In this document: piece by piece, positions 28,101 through 50,900 of the stretch
Position numbering within the stretch: position 1 is the first letter of the stretch
How the letters are laid out: every line of letters begins with the position of its first letter
NCBI GenBank assembly: GCA_009741485.1
Contig: CM019238.1
Span: forward strand, 7,421,477 to 7,485,476
Source: Malurus cyaneus samueli
Lineage: Eukaryota; Chordata; Aves; Passeriformes; Maluridae
Direction: 5' to 3'
Length of the DNA stretch: 64,000 bases
Position numbers and translations under genes: made by a program
The notes under the pieces: generated by a model
Databases searched by the model: none
What the model was told of the DNA's origin: nothing
Seen by the model: only the letters and a program-made list of their open reading frames with translations

Positions 28101-29266
28101 CTGAGAACATAACTGTTATGTTATATAGTAATATGTAGCTGTTTTACCTTGAAGTGTCCTTGATGGTGCATTGATGTGAACGTTGCATCTCTGTCCTTTC
28201 TCTTAGTCTAATTAAGTAGGAGATTGAAGGCATAAGGTAATTTGAATAGCTAAGCTGAGCTTCTAACTGAAGCCAATTGGTGTGGAGGTACTTTTGCGTG
28301 ACGTCAGTCTGTTATGCAGTACATTTAAAAAATGATAAATATTTAGCACGAGTTTGGGATGATCCTGCAATGGATCAAAATCTTATACTGCAACATGCAA
28401 GTGGCAGTAACACTGAAAACATTAGCACCTCATTTTCATATTTCAAGAAAATCTTTGTAGCAGAATTTTGTACGGGATGTTTAACTCTGTTTCAGTTTGT
28501 AAAAACTGATTGATTGAAGTCTTAGACTTATGGGGAAGGCAATTAAAATATAACCAGGTTAAACATCAATTAAAGCTTTCTTTCTGTATGAAAAACCAAG
28601 TCGTCCCAGAGAATGATGATGCAGTAGACTTCTTGGAGCCTTATCTCTGCAGTTACACACAGCCATCTTTTATTGCACTGGTCAGGGGATCAGTGTGGCC
28701 TTGCTGTCTCTATAAACATGTGTTTGTTCTTGAATCTCTTCTCTTACCTCAATACCCCAAATCCACTTCATGTTCTCGTGGATAGCGTGTGCTATGCGTA
28801 GGCCTGAGTTTGTGTTTCTTCTGATACTCATCTATCAAGAGTGACAAAGGGCTTCTTGTTTCTGCCTTGAGTCAGCAGAATAGACTATGTGCAATATGAA
28901 AGTCTCTTCCTTGACTTTTGGGGATTTTTTTGGTAATTAAATTACATTAAACTTCTGTTCATAATTTTATCCCAGAGCATGTTTAAATGGGGAAGGGAGG
29001 GGGTAGTGTTGCATTAAGTCTTTTTTTGCATTAAACTCTTTTTTTGTGTAGCTTTATCTCCCGTCTGTCCAATGTAGTTTGGAAATTTAATCTTTTCCAG
29101 TAACTCAGTTGCTCTCCCTTGTGAGGGCTGCGTTGCACCTCTGTGTTAATTCATAGCTTATGCTACTTAGGAGCAATAGGATGGAAGTTCTAAAGATTGC
29201 TCCATTCTGCAAGGTAAAAAACATCCTAACCTCTAATATGTTCTTTTTTTCCCGGTATTAATATAG

Positions 29267-29311
29267 ATCTAATCAACACTGAAAAATCGTCAGTCATCAG
29301 TGTCATATCTT
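29267..29311 (+). other. ACSL4: Probable ACSL4 non-coding exon 2 (45 bases)
   Basis: A pyrimidine-rich acceptor (ttctttttttcccggtatta then atatag) ends at 29266, and a consensus donor T|GTAAGTAC starts at 29312. The 45-base interval has no ATG. It sits between the CpG-island promoter and the first coding exon on the ACSL4 strand, which suits a short 5' UTR exon. This rests on splice signals only and could be a chance pair. Confidence 0.4.
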
Positions 29312-31256
29312 GTAAGTACACCTCTGTGTGTTTGTGTTTGTCAGGTTTTGCATGAGCATGTTCAAAGGAAAAAGCCAAGGTCGTCTTTTGGGGACTCACT
29401 AAGATTTTCCAGCTGATGTTATTAAGAATTACAACTGATTTTTGTCAGGATAGAACGTGATTCTGTTTTGAATTACTAGAAATAGTACAAAATAGCCAAA
29501 TTTTCTGTTTTTAAACACTTTTTAAAGTATTTCAAATTAAACTGAAATTCCAAAATGAAAGAAATGCATCCTTCCTCTCCCCCCTTCCTAAATTAGCCAG
29601 TTCTTGATTATTAGCCAGTAGTGTTTCACAGTAGGACCACTTCTGAACAAGCTTCTACTCAGCTTGAAGAAAAGCTGCAGTACTGTCTCATTATGTTAAA
29701 TAGTTTGTAGCAGTCCAACAACTCTGCTTTATATCCAAGTCAGTGTGTCTGGTCATATGCTCTTTGTTGGAAGGCGAGGAGCAGCCAGAGTTCCCCCTGG
29801 GCTTTATTTTAACTTGTAGCATTATGTATAACCATGGGTGTGCCCTGACATTTCCTTACTGTGTCTTCGTGCCATGGCTGACTTGTCTTTGAAATACAAC
29901 CTCAGTGGCTATGTTTGGAGCACTGAAATAACTGGAATGAAAGTATCGTACAAGATTCATATTATAAACCAATAATCCTTCATTTTAGAGAGCTGGAGCT
30001 TTGGGAAATAAAATAAACCCTTTTCTGCTGAAGTTGATGATGGTGGGATTCACCAGAGCAGAATAAACATGTACATTTTGAAAAGAATGTAGCATTCTTT
30101 TTTTAATAAGAAGAAATATGCAGAATACTTTTCATCCATACATGTCTGAGCTTAGTTTTGTCTAGCTTCATTTATTGTATTATCATTTAATAGTAATTTT
30201 AGTTTGTAGTTGTAATTACTAAAATTAACATGGTGGTCATGTTTTAAATATCTGCAGATCTCTCAATTGCGTTAAAGCTGTTGATACTGGCTACAACACA
30301 TCTGTGTATGTTGGAATTCTTACTAAAAAACCCTCCAACCTGTTGACAGACTTCTGTTACACTGTTAGTAGCAGTTATCTTGTTTAACCTGAAATGTTAA
30401 TTGTAGACTCCCTCATCACCTGAGGGTGGCAAATATATTAATAAAGGTCTATTTTGAGGTGTGCCCACGTTCTTTTAATTCTTGATGGAGCCTTGAGAAT
30501 TTCCCTATTCTCATCCCTTCTGTTTATCAGACTGTGTCTGTGACAGCCTGGGCTCTGATGAAGGTCAGCTTCACTGGCTTCCTTGCCTGTCTGAGGTTCT
30601 GCCCTGGTTAGTGCACCTTGACCTTTTATTTTCCTGTGTTAGCAGGCTGTTTTCACATCAGCCAGGTGAAGATAAGCCACTCACCTCTTTCACATGCCAG
30701 TGCAGACTAGTCCCAGGCCAATAGGCTGGCTGCAGCTATGGCTTGCTGTGATGGTTTTGTTTTTCTTCCACTCACTATCAGTTCTTATCCAGGCCCAGTT
30801 CTCCTTAATGAGGAAAGATTTCTGACATGCAGACAAAATACTGTCAAATTGTACTTTCTTTTAAATTGACTTAGTCAAATTTTATTCTATTTTCCATACT
30901 TGAAATTTGAAATGCATGTATTGAAGTAGTTTTTGAAATTGGAAAAGCAAACTTGCTTAATCTCTTTCCAGGAGTCTAACATTCATAGTTGAAAAGTAGG
31001 AGATTAGCAACCCCAGCAATTGCATTTTTAAAACAGTGTTGGAATATTATATAGATTTTAGATTATAGCATGTAGATTTTGGAGTCTATATACTATTTTT
31101 GAGTATGTCAAGATACATTTTAATCTGAAGTTCATAGAAATTCTGAAAAGCAGGAAAGCAATCTGCTGTACCTTTTCTCTGTAGTACAAATATTTAGTGG
31201 GAAAACAAGCATTGACCTTTCCCATAATTTCACAATTGTCATTACTCAAGTAGCTT

Positions 31257-31360
31257 AAACACAATATTATGATATGAAGGACAGACTTCATCTCAACAGC
31301 CCTGAACTATTCAAACAGAGATAGTGGGGAAAAGTCTGTGAAAAGTAAATATTTGTGGAT
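31257..31360 (+). repeat. Unclassified repeat, part B, copy 1
   Basis: This 104-base stretch recurs at 33121-33225 with about eight mismatches and one indel, roughly 91% identical by eye. It starts AAACACAATATT and ends AAATATTTGTGGAT. It lies upstream of the first ACSL4 coding exon and the partner lies in the second coding intron. It does not resemble CR1. Confidence 0.85.
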
Positions 31361-31647
31361 GCAAGAAACAAGCATGGAAAAGTTTCATCCTCTTTCATTC
31401 CCAGAGCAGATTACTGCTCTATTGTGCACTGATGCTTTTGAAGTGAACTCTTTAGAAGGACTAAAACTAATGAACTGACTATAATATTACTAATTTAATT
31501 ATTTTTTTCTTTTTTTTTCCTGCTCTCTGCTTGGCACTGGTCTTCGCCCACAAGTGTCTACTGTTGGCTCTCAAAGGTTACTAAAATTTTGCAGCTGCTG
31601 TGAATGAATGCTAACTAAGCTTCACGTCCTGTTGCTTCTCCCTGCAG

Positions 31648-31718
31648 CACTGTGTGCTGCTGCTTTGCTCTTGCTGCCTCAGAACTCCATAAGAGAGTTT
31701 CCCTTTTAAATACCCACA
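31648..31718 (+). other. ACSL4: ACSL4 5' UTR part of first coding exon
   Basis: The likely acceptor is ttgcttctccctgcag, ending at 31647. The 71 bases that follow up to the ATG have no upstream ATG. Another pyrimidine-rich acceptor, ending near 31553, is possible. The ATG context CCCACAATGA has A at -3. Confidence 0.5.
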
Positions 31719-43947
<12,229 letters not shown>

Positions 43948-45675
43948 CCAGCTCTGCTGTCCAGGCAGTTGTGCAGATGGTTCCTTCCCATGCCTCAGTT
44001 TTGGATGTCTGTGTATACTGTAGATATCACACATTCAAAAAATACACCAAATGGAAGACTGTTTCTGTAGTCTCTATCAAGTGAAACAGAGAATATCTTA
44101 GACTCCAAACTCTTAATTATTAGCAGATTGGACATTGATGGTCTTCATAGAGTTTTGTGTGATCATCTCCAGTTTTGAGACAGACATCATTATGTGAAGC
44201 AGTATGACCAGGTAATTTTATTATTGTTTCTCTAGCATATTCAGACTACTTACAACTTCTCTTTAACTCATGCTGAAGTCTGACCTGTATTTCAAAGAGG
44301 AAGAAATAGTGTAATTATGATGATTCTTCTGTCATAATAAGACACTTAGCAAAGGAGGGAAAAGGAGTATCTAATGTCTACCCTTGTCCTTTTAAAAACA
44401 AAACCAAGACAACAGTAATAGTCAAGACCTTGCTAGAGCTCACTGATGATGCACTGCTTGAGAATGGATGGATTCTTCTGCACATCAATATCTTGAATAT
44501 TTACAGTGCCTACAAAAGAATAGGAAGTACACTTACTGAAGTAAAGGTGAACTGAAAAGCTTTCTAAGAACAAGTTATAAGAAAGTTCACTCAAGAGCAT
44601 TGAATTAACTATTTCCAACTTCCAACTCACCAAATAGGTTTTTTATTGCCACTGCATTTTAATTCAAGCAGAGCTTTCCACTGGACACACAGCATTAAAG
44701 AAAACAAAGACTTGCAGTGCCCTGGGGTGCTGATGACAAATCAGTGCCCAAATGCAGAACTTGCATTTGGACTGGGAAGCAGCTGTGAAACGGATGGGCA
44801 GTGGTCTCTAAACAGTCTTGAAACTCAGAGGAGTTTTGGTGGGTTTTTTTTGGAGAGGTGGTTGCTGGTTTTGTTTTTAAGGCACTGATTCTCTAGACCT
44901 TCCCATACAGGTGAGTGCTGGTACAGGTTACCTGGACGTAACTTAGAGGATCAGGTTTTAGATGTTTGCATTCCTCTGTGGAAGGTATTTCTGTTCACCT
45001 TTTAACTGTGGTAAGCATGACAAGGCAACCAGAAACCAACAGAAGTTTCCCTGTCTAGTCTTGTTTTACTTACAAAAAAAGTAGTCTGTGGCCAGGGAAT
45101 CTTTGTTTCATGGAAACTTGTAAAAAGGGACAAATCACTCTTTACAGAAATTCATTATAAACATGTTCTCATTAACTGGAAGTCAGAGATGTGAAGAAGG
45201 AGGAAGATATAATTTAATAATAGTTCATCATTTTGTGTGCCGAATCCTGTACTGTGTCTTCTTTTGAATTGTAACTGAGCTCCTGCATCCCTGCCAGCTC
45301 TTCACACTTGAACCATAAGTGCTGTAAAAAGTGGAGGCTCTTGATACTGTTCTACTTTGCACTTTCTTAATCATTTTATATATGTTGCTTACATTTTGTA
45401 CAGCTGTGGCCCTCAACTGCTCTATATTGCAAATTCATTTGAAAGTATTTATAGATTTCTATTCATAATATTTGTGTTGTGTATATGACGGTTAAAAAGA
45501 AAAAATATTTGGTATTGTCACTGTACAGATAGAAAGTAAAAGATTTTGTACATTGCTTCTCTTGAACACACGAGCTTGCAATTTCAGGACAAGTTTTTCC
45601 TTTTCTGCATGTATATGTATTTTTTCCAGATAAAATAGACTTGGGCAAAAATAAATCATGGCTCTATACTCTTCA
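43948..45675 (+). other. ACSL4: ACSL4 3' UTR, approximate
   Basis: The sequence after the stop is AT-rich. The first good polyadenylation signal I accept is AATAAA at 45650-45655, which would give a UTR of about 1.7 kb. A second AATAAA at 46382-46387 could give a longer form. The true end cannot be decided without transcript data. Confidence 0.5.
45650..45655 (+). terminator. ACSL4: Candidate ACSL4 polyadenylation signal
   Basis: A canonical AATAAA in GGGCAAAAATAAATCATGG, about 1.7 kb after the stop codon. Cleavage would fall 15-25 bases downstream. Confidence 0.45.
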
Positions 45676-48600
45676 AGTAAACCATCCCTTCTTCCTGGGG
45701 ACCAACTTCAGACTTCACCGTGCATAATTTTCTCTGGCTTGTCCAGAACACTGCCAGCACACCTTCCAAGAGCCCCGAGGGGAAAGGGAAAATCTGGTAC
45801 ATTAAGCTGACAGTATCAAGTTGTGCATGGAACAAGAGTCATTGAAAGGAACAAGGAAATAGGTTTTCTAAAAAAATTTTTTAAGACATGTACAGTTTTT
45901 TTTTGTCAACAGGAAATACTTCCTGTATCCATGGCAACTTTTAAAATCATTTGGTCCTGGAGCCATGTCACCAATTTTTCCATGTTTTAAAACTGGTCAT
46001 TATTAAATAGCCTTTAGTCATCCTGTTAGTATGACAAAAGTGAAATACATGCAAGAAAGATACTTACACTCAAGTCTGTCAGCAGGTTGTAAGACTATTT
46101 TCTTTAAGCCATGAATGTATTTATATGAAATGTATTTTATCTTCTGTGTCTTGGTTGACTGAGGATTGCTATTTTCAAAATATATATATACACATTCACA
46201 ATGTTAACATTTCAAAATGTGGAATACAACTTCAGTGGCTCAACTAGTTTGTGTTTGGAAGATCTTTGTATATTGCACAAGTTGTCTCTCGTTACTGTTC
46301 TGTGCCTCACATTCTGTCTGAAAATGAGTCTACCCTACAAGGACTTCTCAAAAGCAGCAGCAATGACTCCATGCTGTAGGTAATAAAAACCAAGCATCCT
46401 TTGGGCCTGGTTTTCCATGTAAGGGATGAACTAAAGGTGGATATGCTGCAAAAGACAATTTGCTACACCATTAGCTTTCCAACCATTTTTGGAGAAGGGG
46501 AAGGATTACATCAGGCTGCCTTCAAATAAGGGATTATTTACAAATAATTTGCAGTTGGGCAAGAACTTTATCCTTCATTTTAATGAATTCTAAATCCCTT
46601 TTGGGACAGAGCTTGTGGAGGGGGAAACAGAATGAGCAAGAATGTAAAAAGAAGGAACTAGAATGCAGATCAAGGGATAGTATATCACTTCAGCATTATT
46701 ATGTGATAATTACAGGTGTTAGAGATGCTGTTTATCTTGTGCCGGGCTGAAAGGACATACACCATGGGCCTGAAGGGCGAGGCAGAGGTTCATGTACTGC
46801 TGACAGTTCCAGAATGCTCAAAGTAGATGCAAGTTCTTCAGAAAGCAGCTTGAGAATTTAAGTCTTGAGAAAGAATTTCAAAGAGAAACAAAACCCAGTT
46901 TGGATATATCTGGTGTAAGAGTATATATATATTACCTCAAAAGACGTAATATCTCCAGAGAAAGCCAGAATGTAACTGCTACAACAGTGGGACTAGAAAG
47001 CTTCAGCTGTGAAGAAAGATTAGAGTTGTTCAGCTGGCCTGAGGAGGAATAGCACTGGCCAAGAGCTGATTAACCTTCAACTCCCTGCAGTTACCCTGCC
47101 AAAGGCACAAAGAGCTGCCTCAAGGGACAGGGGAGGACCAGGGTCTAAGTTTGCTCAAAGTGACATGGATGATTTAGTATTTTAAAAGAAACAGGATTGT
47201 TAATCAATTCTTTTGCTAAATACTGAACTAATGGCCCAAGATCTCTGCCACTGAAAGTCTTCAGAGCCTCAGAGTCAATGACATTTCAACAAAGCCTTTG
47301 AGGAACAGCCTTGGCACAGACCCCTGGGTGGGGCTGGCAGGGATCGATCCCTGCAGGACACAACAGGAATGCTGCCTCGAACAAGCAGATGTCATTAAGT
47401 GGCTTCAAAAGGAAAAAAAGTGTAAACAAGGAGAATAAGGAGTTATTCTCTTAGGAGCAGGTGAAGTGGTGTTTAACCACCCCATGCAATCAGTGCCCTT
47501 GACAACATTCAGAGCATAACATGCAGGGCGCTTGCCTGCCAGCTCCCCCAGCATGAACTGCAATTCCCCACACACTGGCAGGCTATAAAAGGAACAGAAT
47601 GCCAGTTCAGAATGTGGGTCACTCATTTCCAGTAGAAAGAAAAAAAAAGACCAAATCTACCCCATCTCAGAACAATAGCTTCAAATAACTATGTTGTATT
47701 CTAATAATAAATTAGTGTTGTTCTGCAATTACATGCAAAACAGAAATAAATTCTTATGTATTTTGATGTGTTGGGGTTTTGTTTGTATTTTGGCTTTGGT
47801 TATTTTTGTTTGTGGTGGGGCTTTTTTCTTTCTTACTGAGCCTACCCAATGGGGCTAAGCTCTATTTACATGACAGTAAATCAATTTTCCTTTTGAAGGT
47901 TAAAATTTACACACTCAAAGCTTAAAAATAACAAATCTGGTGCTTTTTTTTGCATAAGATGGTACAAAATGCAATCAGCAAAACTTGCAGTCACGCTTAC
48001 ATTGAATTACAAACAATACACAGAGTAAAGCTCTGTGAACTTACTTAGATGAATAAAACACATTTCCAGTTAACTCAGTGCTGCAAAGTAGGTTAGTGAT
48101 TGCTTTTTAATGTGATAGTATTACATCAGCCATGGAGGACCAGGACTGACACCTATGTACTTAGCATGTGATTTTCACATAATGTAAGTGAGTTCTGAAA
48201 ATGCTTTGCTACTGGGTACTGTAACAGGTTAAATCTTGCTATACCTTTATTGGGGAGAGACATTTTTAAAGAAAATCAAACCCATTCTAGACTGATGAAG
48301 TGTTCTAATGAAGCTGATTATCACAGGTAATTTATCCAAAACTGTCTTTGGTTGGAAGCATGTAGCCTTGATACTAGATCAGTGCAAATTAATTTAGACA
48401 AATGGAGCTCTGGGCAGAGTGTCTGACCCTGACAGACCTGCACTTTTAAAGCAAAAAATAGTAAAGCAAAAAGAAAAAGCAAAACCATGCCACAAACCCT
48501 TTACTCCCCCCCTTGTTCTCCCATTCTGAAACACCAATAACCTGGTTAATGATGAACACTGCCAGAGATGCCAGAGGTGCCACACATGCTGATCTCTGCA

Positions 48601-49639
48601 TTTACCCTCACACGTCTCCAAGTATAAAAGTTCAACCACCACCTCTGTGTTACCTCTGTTATTTCTTAGCACCAAGACCCTGAGCAGGAAATGCCCATCA
48701 TTCAGGACATGGCCTCCTATCATTAAAATGCTGAAGCAAGGTGGTGTCATTTAAGTTTTACTTTTTAAAAACACAGGTAAGAAAGACTTCAGTTTTAAAC
48801 AGTTCTGGACTACTTGACAGGTCAGTTGAAATTACAACTTCACATGTTCTATCCCTGGGAGGTGTTTCTGGGATTTTTAATTGTTTTAAACAACAAACCT
48901 AAACTTTTCCAGCTAGATATAAATCAGCCTATTATTTATGGTGCTCCCTCAGGGAGTGAACATGAAGAATGGATCACTGTTCTCTATAGATGCCTGCCCT
49001 GCTTTACTTGCTGTCTTTCAAGTCAAAGCAAGCAGAGTCTCTGCCAATGAGCCCATTTCTATGACGTTTAATTAGGGTCATTAAACCAGGACCCCTCTGC
49101 CCCATGTTCAAAACAAAACACCTGTCCCACCTTCCTGAGCAGCTTATGGCAACTACTTCCCAAAGCCTTTAACTACTGTAAATGCTGGCAAGACTGTGAA
49201 TCTCTAACATGCAACGGCCAAACTCACATGTATGAAAAATGACAATTGAAATTAGAGTTAAACAACCTGGGAGCAGGGATTTCAAAAGACGGTTAATATG
49301 GGCACAGAGCTTTGTGAGGGGAAAAAAAATACATAAAGAAAATTCACCTGCCTGTTGCAGCCTCAAGGCTCTCTCCAGCACAGCCAAACTGGGAACCACC
49401 CAGAACTCACCTGGTTACAATTACCAATTGTTTTAGTGACGCCAATTAATTCTGACTCTGGATAGCTGATCACCACAGCTGCTGCTACTCAAGTTCTAAC
49501 ACCCCACCACTCTTCCTTCCAGACTGCCTTGCTTTTTCTGCTACGATCCCCTCAACAGCAATCTTCTGGCAGCCTGCCCAGGGTCTTTGCTATTGACTGC
49601 TCTCGTTTTGTCAGCTGGGTGCTGTTCTCGTGCTGGAGA
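45676..49639. other. Intergenic ACSL4-KCNE5, no gene seen
   Basis: Mostly AT-rich sequence, part of which may belong to a longer ACSL4 3' UTR (alternative AATAAA at 46382). A weak CR1-like fragment is listed near 47.0 kb. No frame with family resemblance or splice support was found. Confidence 0.55.
46985..47060 (+). mobile_element. Possible CR1 fragment, heavily decayed
   Basis: CAGCTGTGAAGAAAGATTAG, then GAGTTGTTCAGCTGGCCTGA and GGAGGAA, resemble the CR1 block that reads roughly gaaaggctgagagagttggg and ttgttcagcctggagaagag. The flanks do not continue the match, so the call is weak. Confidence 0.35.
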
Positions 49640-49824
49640 TTTGGATTAGATATTAATAAATTCATTATTGTGAGGTTGGTGAAGTCCTGCCACAGGTTGG
49701 CCAGAGAAGCTGAGTGTTCAAGGTTGAATGGGGCTTGGAGCAATCTTGTCTAGTGGAAGGCGGTGGGGCTTGGAAGATGAGCTTTAAGGTCCCTTCCAAC
49801 CCAAACCATTCTGTGATTCTATGA
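49640..49824 (+). mobile_element. CR1 LINE 3' fragment, upstream of KCNE5
   Basis: Runs from a decayed ttggattagatattaataaa block through TGAGGTTGGTGAAGTCCTGC and AGGTCCCTTCCAACCCAAAC to the diagnostic CCATTCTGTGATTCTATGA tail. It ends about 210 bases before the KCNE5 ATG and could supply or displace promoter sequence of that gene. Confidence 0.85.
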
Positions 49825-49899
49825 CAAGAACCAGCTGCTCACTGCCTTTATTTTAGCAGACCTGCATTTCTTAAGCATGAAATATCTCGCCTATTCGAG

Positions 49900-50470
49900 G
49901 GAGTCTGCCAAGCGGTGTCAGCACCGCTCCGAGCGGTTCTGTTCAGTTCCTCGTGTTCCCCGCAGCAGCATCCCCGCCGAGCTGGGCGCTGGCAGGGCCG
50001 TGCCCGGTGGCTCCACCCCGCAGTGCCGGTGCCACCATGAACTGCAGCGAGGCGCGGCCGCTGCCGGCGCTGCTCGGGGCGGTGCTGCGGGAACTCCGCC
50101 GCGCCGCCAACAGCAGCGCAGCCGCGCCCGGCCCGGCCGGCGTCGGGCGCGGACGGCTCGCTCTACTTCTCCTGCCATCTGATCTTCTGACGGGTCTGCG
50201 CTGGCCGGGGCTGATCCTGGCACACCGCTCGCGAAGCTTGGAGTCCAAGCACGACCCGTACCACCTGTACATCGAGCGGGCGATGGGGCACCGCGGCGGG
50301 CCGGGCAGGTGCGGGCAGGGGGCGGCCCCGCCGAGGGGCAGCGGCTCTGAGCGCGGCGGGACCGGCGGCCGGCACTCGGCAGCACGAAAGATCCGTCCTG
50401 CGATGGCAGCGCTTCACTGCCCTCCCGCCGGGGCACCACGGACAGCGAGAGACTCCGGTGGATAAACTGT
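49900..50470. promoter_or_regulatory. KCNE5: CpG island over KCNE5
   Basis: GC- and CpG-dense sequence begins near 49,900, immediately after a CR1 copy, and ends near 50,470. It covers the presumed promoter and the whole KCNE5 frame, which is typical of this intronless-coding gene. Such density also makes the region prone to sequencing dropout and indel errors. Confidence 0.6.
50037..50465 (+). CDS. KCNE5: KCNE5-like K+ channel beta subunit, transmembrane frame disrupted
   Basis: KCNE5 is a single-exon, single-pass accessory subunit of voltage-gated K+ channels (KCNQ1 and others). The frame starts MNCSEARPL, with the MNCSE start I recall from mammalian KCNE5, a perfect GCCACCATG context and glycosylation sites at N2 and N25. 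After the membrane segment comes the KCNE-type motif RSRSLESKHDPYHLYIE (64-80). In this frame the membrane segment is poor: Pro, Asp and Arg interrupt residues 41-62. The expected start of the helix (GADGSLYF, then CHLIF) appears instead in the +1 frame at about 50146-50187 and hits a TGA at 50188. GLILA returns to frame 0 at 50208. At least two indels therefore break the helix, and residues after 81 do not resemble KCNE5. The 142-codon frame equals the human length, probably by chance. It could be a pseudogene or a GC-related assembly error. Confidence 0.7.
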   Translation: MNCSEARPLPALLGAVLRELRRAANSSAAAPGPAGVGRGRLALLLLPSDLLTGLRWPGLILAHRSRSLESKHDPYHLYIERAMGHRGGPGRCGQGAAPPRGSGSERGGTGGRHSAARKIRPAMAALHCPPAGAPRTARDSGG

Positions 50471-50557
50471 TCTTGTGCAGTGGCATATACAGCGCTCTAG
50501 GCTTGTGCGGTGAGAGCTTTCTTCAACTATTTGGATCCATTTGTATTGCTCTTCTAC

Positions 50558-50563
50558 AATAAA
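50558..50563 (+). terminator. KCNE5: Possible KCNE5 polyadenylation signal
   Basis: An AATAAA about 95 bases after the KCNE5 frame ends and just before a CR1 copy begins. If it is used, the 3' UTR is very short. The CR1 insertion may have removed or displaced the original 3' UTR. Confidence 0.35.
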
Positions 50564-50579
50564 TACGTGCATTACATAC

Positions 50580-50900
50580 TGCAGCCTTTCAGTACTTATA
50601 AGGGGCTTAAAAAAGGAAGGAGAGTGCGTTTTTACAAGGGCAGGTGATAGGTCAAAGTGGAACAATTTTAAACTGAAAGAGGAGAAATTTAGTTTAGCTG
50701 TTGGGAAGAAATTCTTTAGTGTGAGCATGGTGAAGCACTCGAACAGGTTGCCCCTGAGAGGTTGTGAATGCCCCATCCCTGGAAGTGTTCAAGGATGGGG
50801 ACCTGGACAACCTGATCTAATGGTGGTACCCCAACCCATGGCAGGGGGTTGGAACTAGATGAACTTTGAGGTCCCTTCCAACCAATACTATTCTATGATT
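50580..50900 (+). mobile_element. CR1 LINE 3' fragment, downstream of KCNE5
   Basis: Starts in the block tttcagtacttataaggggc, continues through AACTGAAAGAGGAGAAATTT, gggaagaaattctttagtgt, GCCCCATCCCTGGAAGTGTT and GAGGTCCCTTCCAACC, and ends in the ATTCTATGATTA tail. It is well preserved and in the same orientation as the upstream copy. It is non-coding. Confidence 0.88.

Larger units (their letters stand above)
9986..29266 (+). other. ACSL4: Proposed ACSL4 intron 1 (5' UTR intron), no gene seen
   Basis: About 19 kb of AT-rich sequence between the proposed first exon and the proposed 45-base second exon. No coding exon of a known family is visible on either strand. The contents I can name are a (GT)n microsatellite, a CR1 fragment near 13.7 kb, a nested inverted-repeat cluster near 14.5 kb, a perfect 24-base tandem duplication at 16.5 kb, a larger CR1 copy at 24.6-25.2 kb, and an A run near 23.7 kb. 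Confidence 0.5.

Noticed and set aside
30194..30227. Inverted repeat TAATTTTAGT / ACTAAAATTA with a 14-base loop
   Set aside because: Ten-base AT-rich arms are expected by chance in a region this AT-rich. No supporting context.
49877..50486. Alternative frames over the KCNE5 block, including 173-codon and 109-codon minus-strand frames
   Set aside because: Only the plus-strand frame from 50037 shows KCNE motifs. The others are GC-driven shadows.
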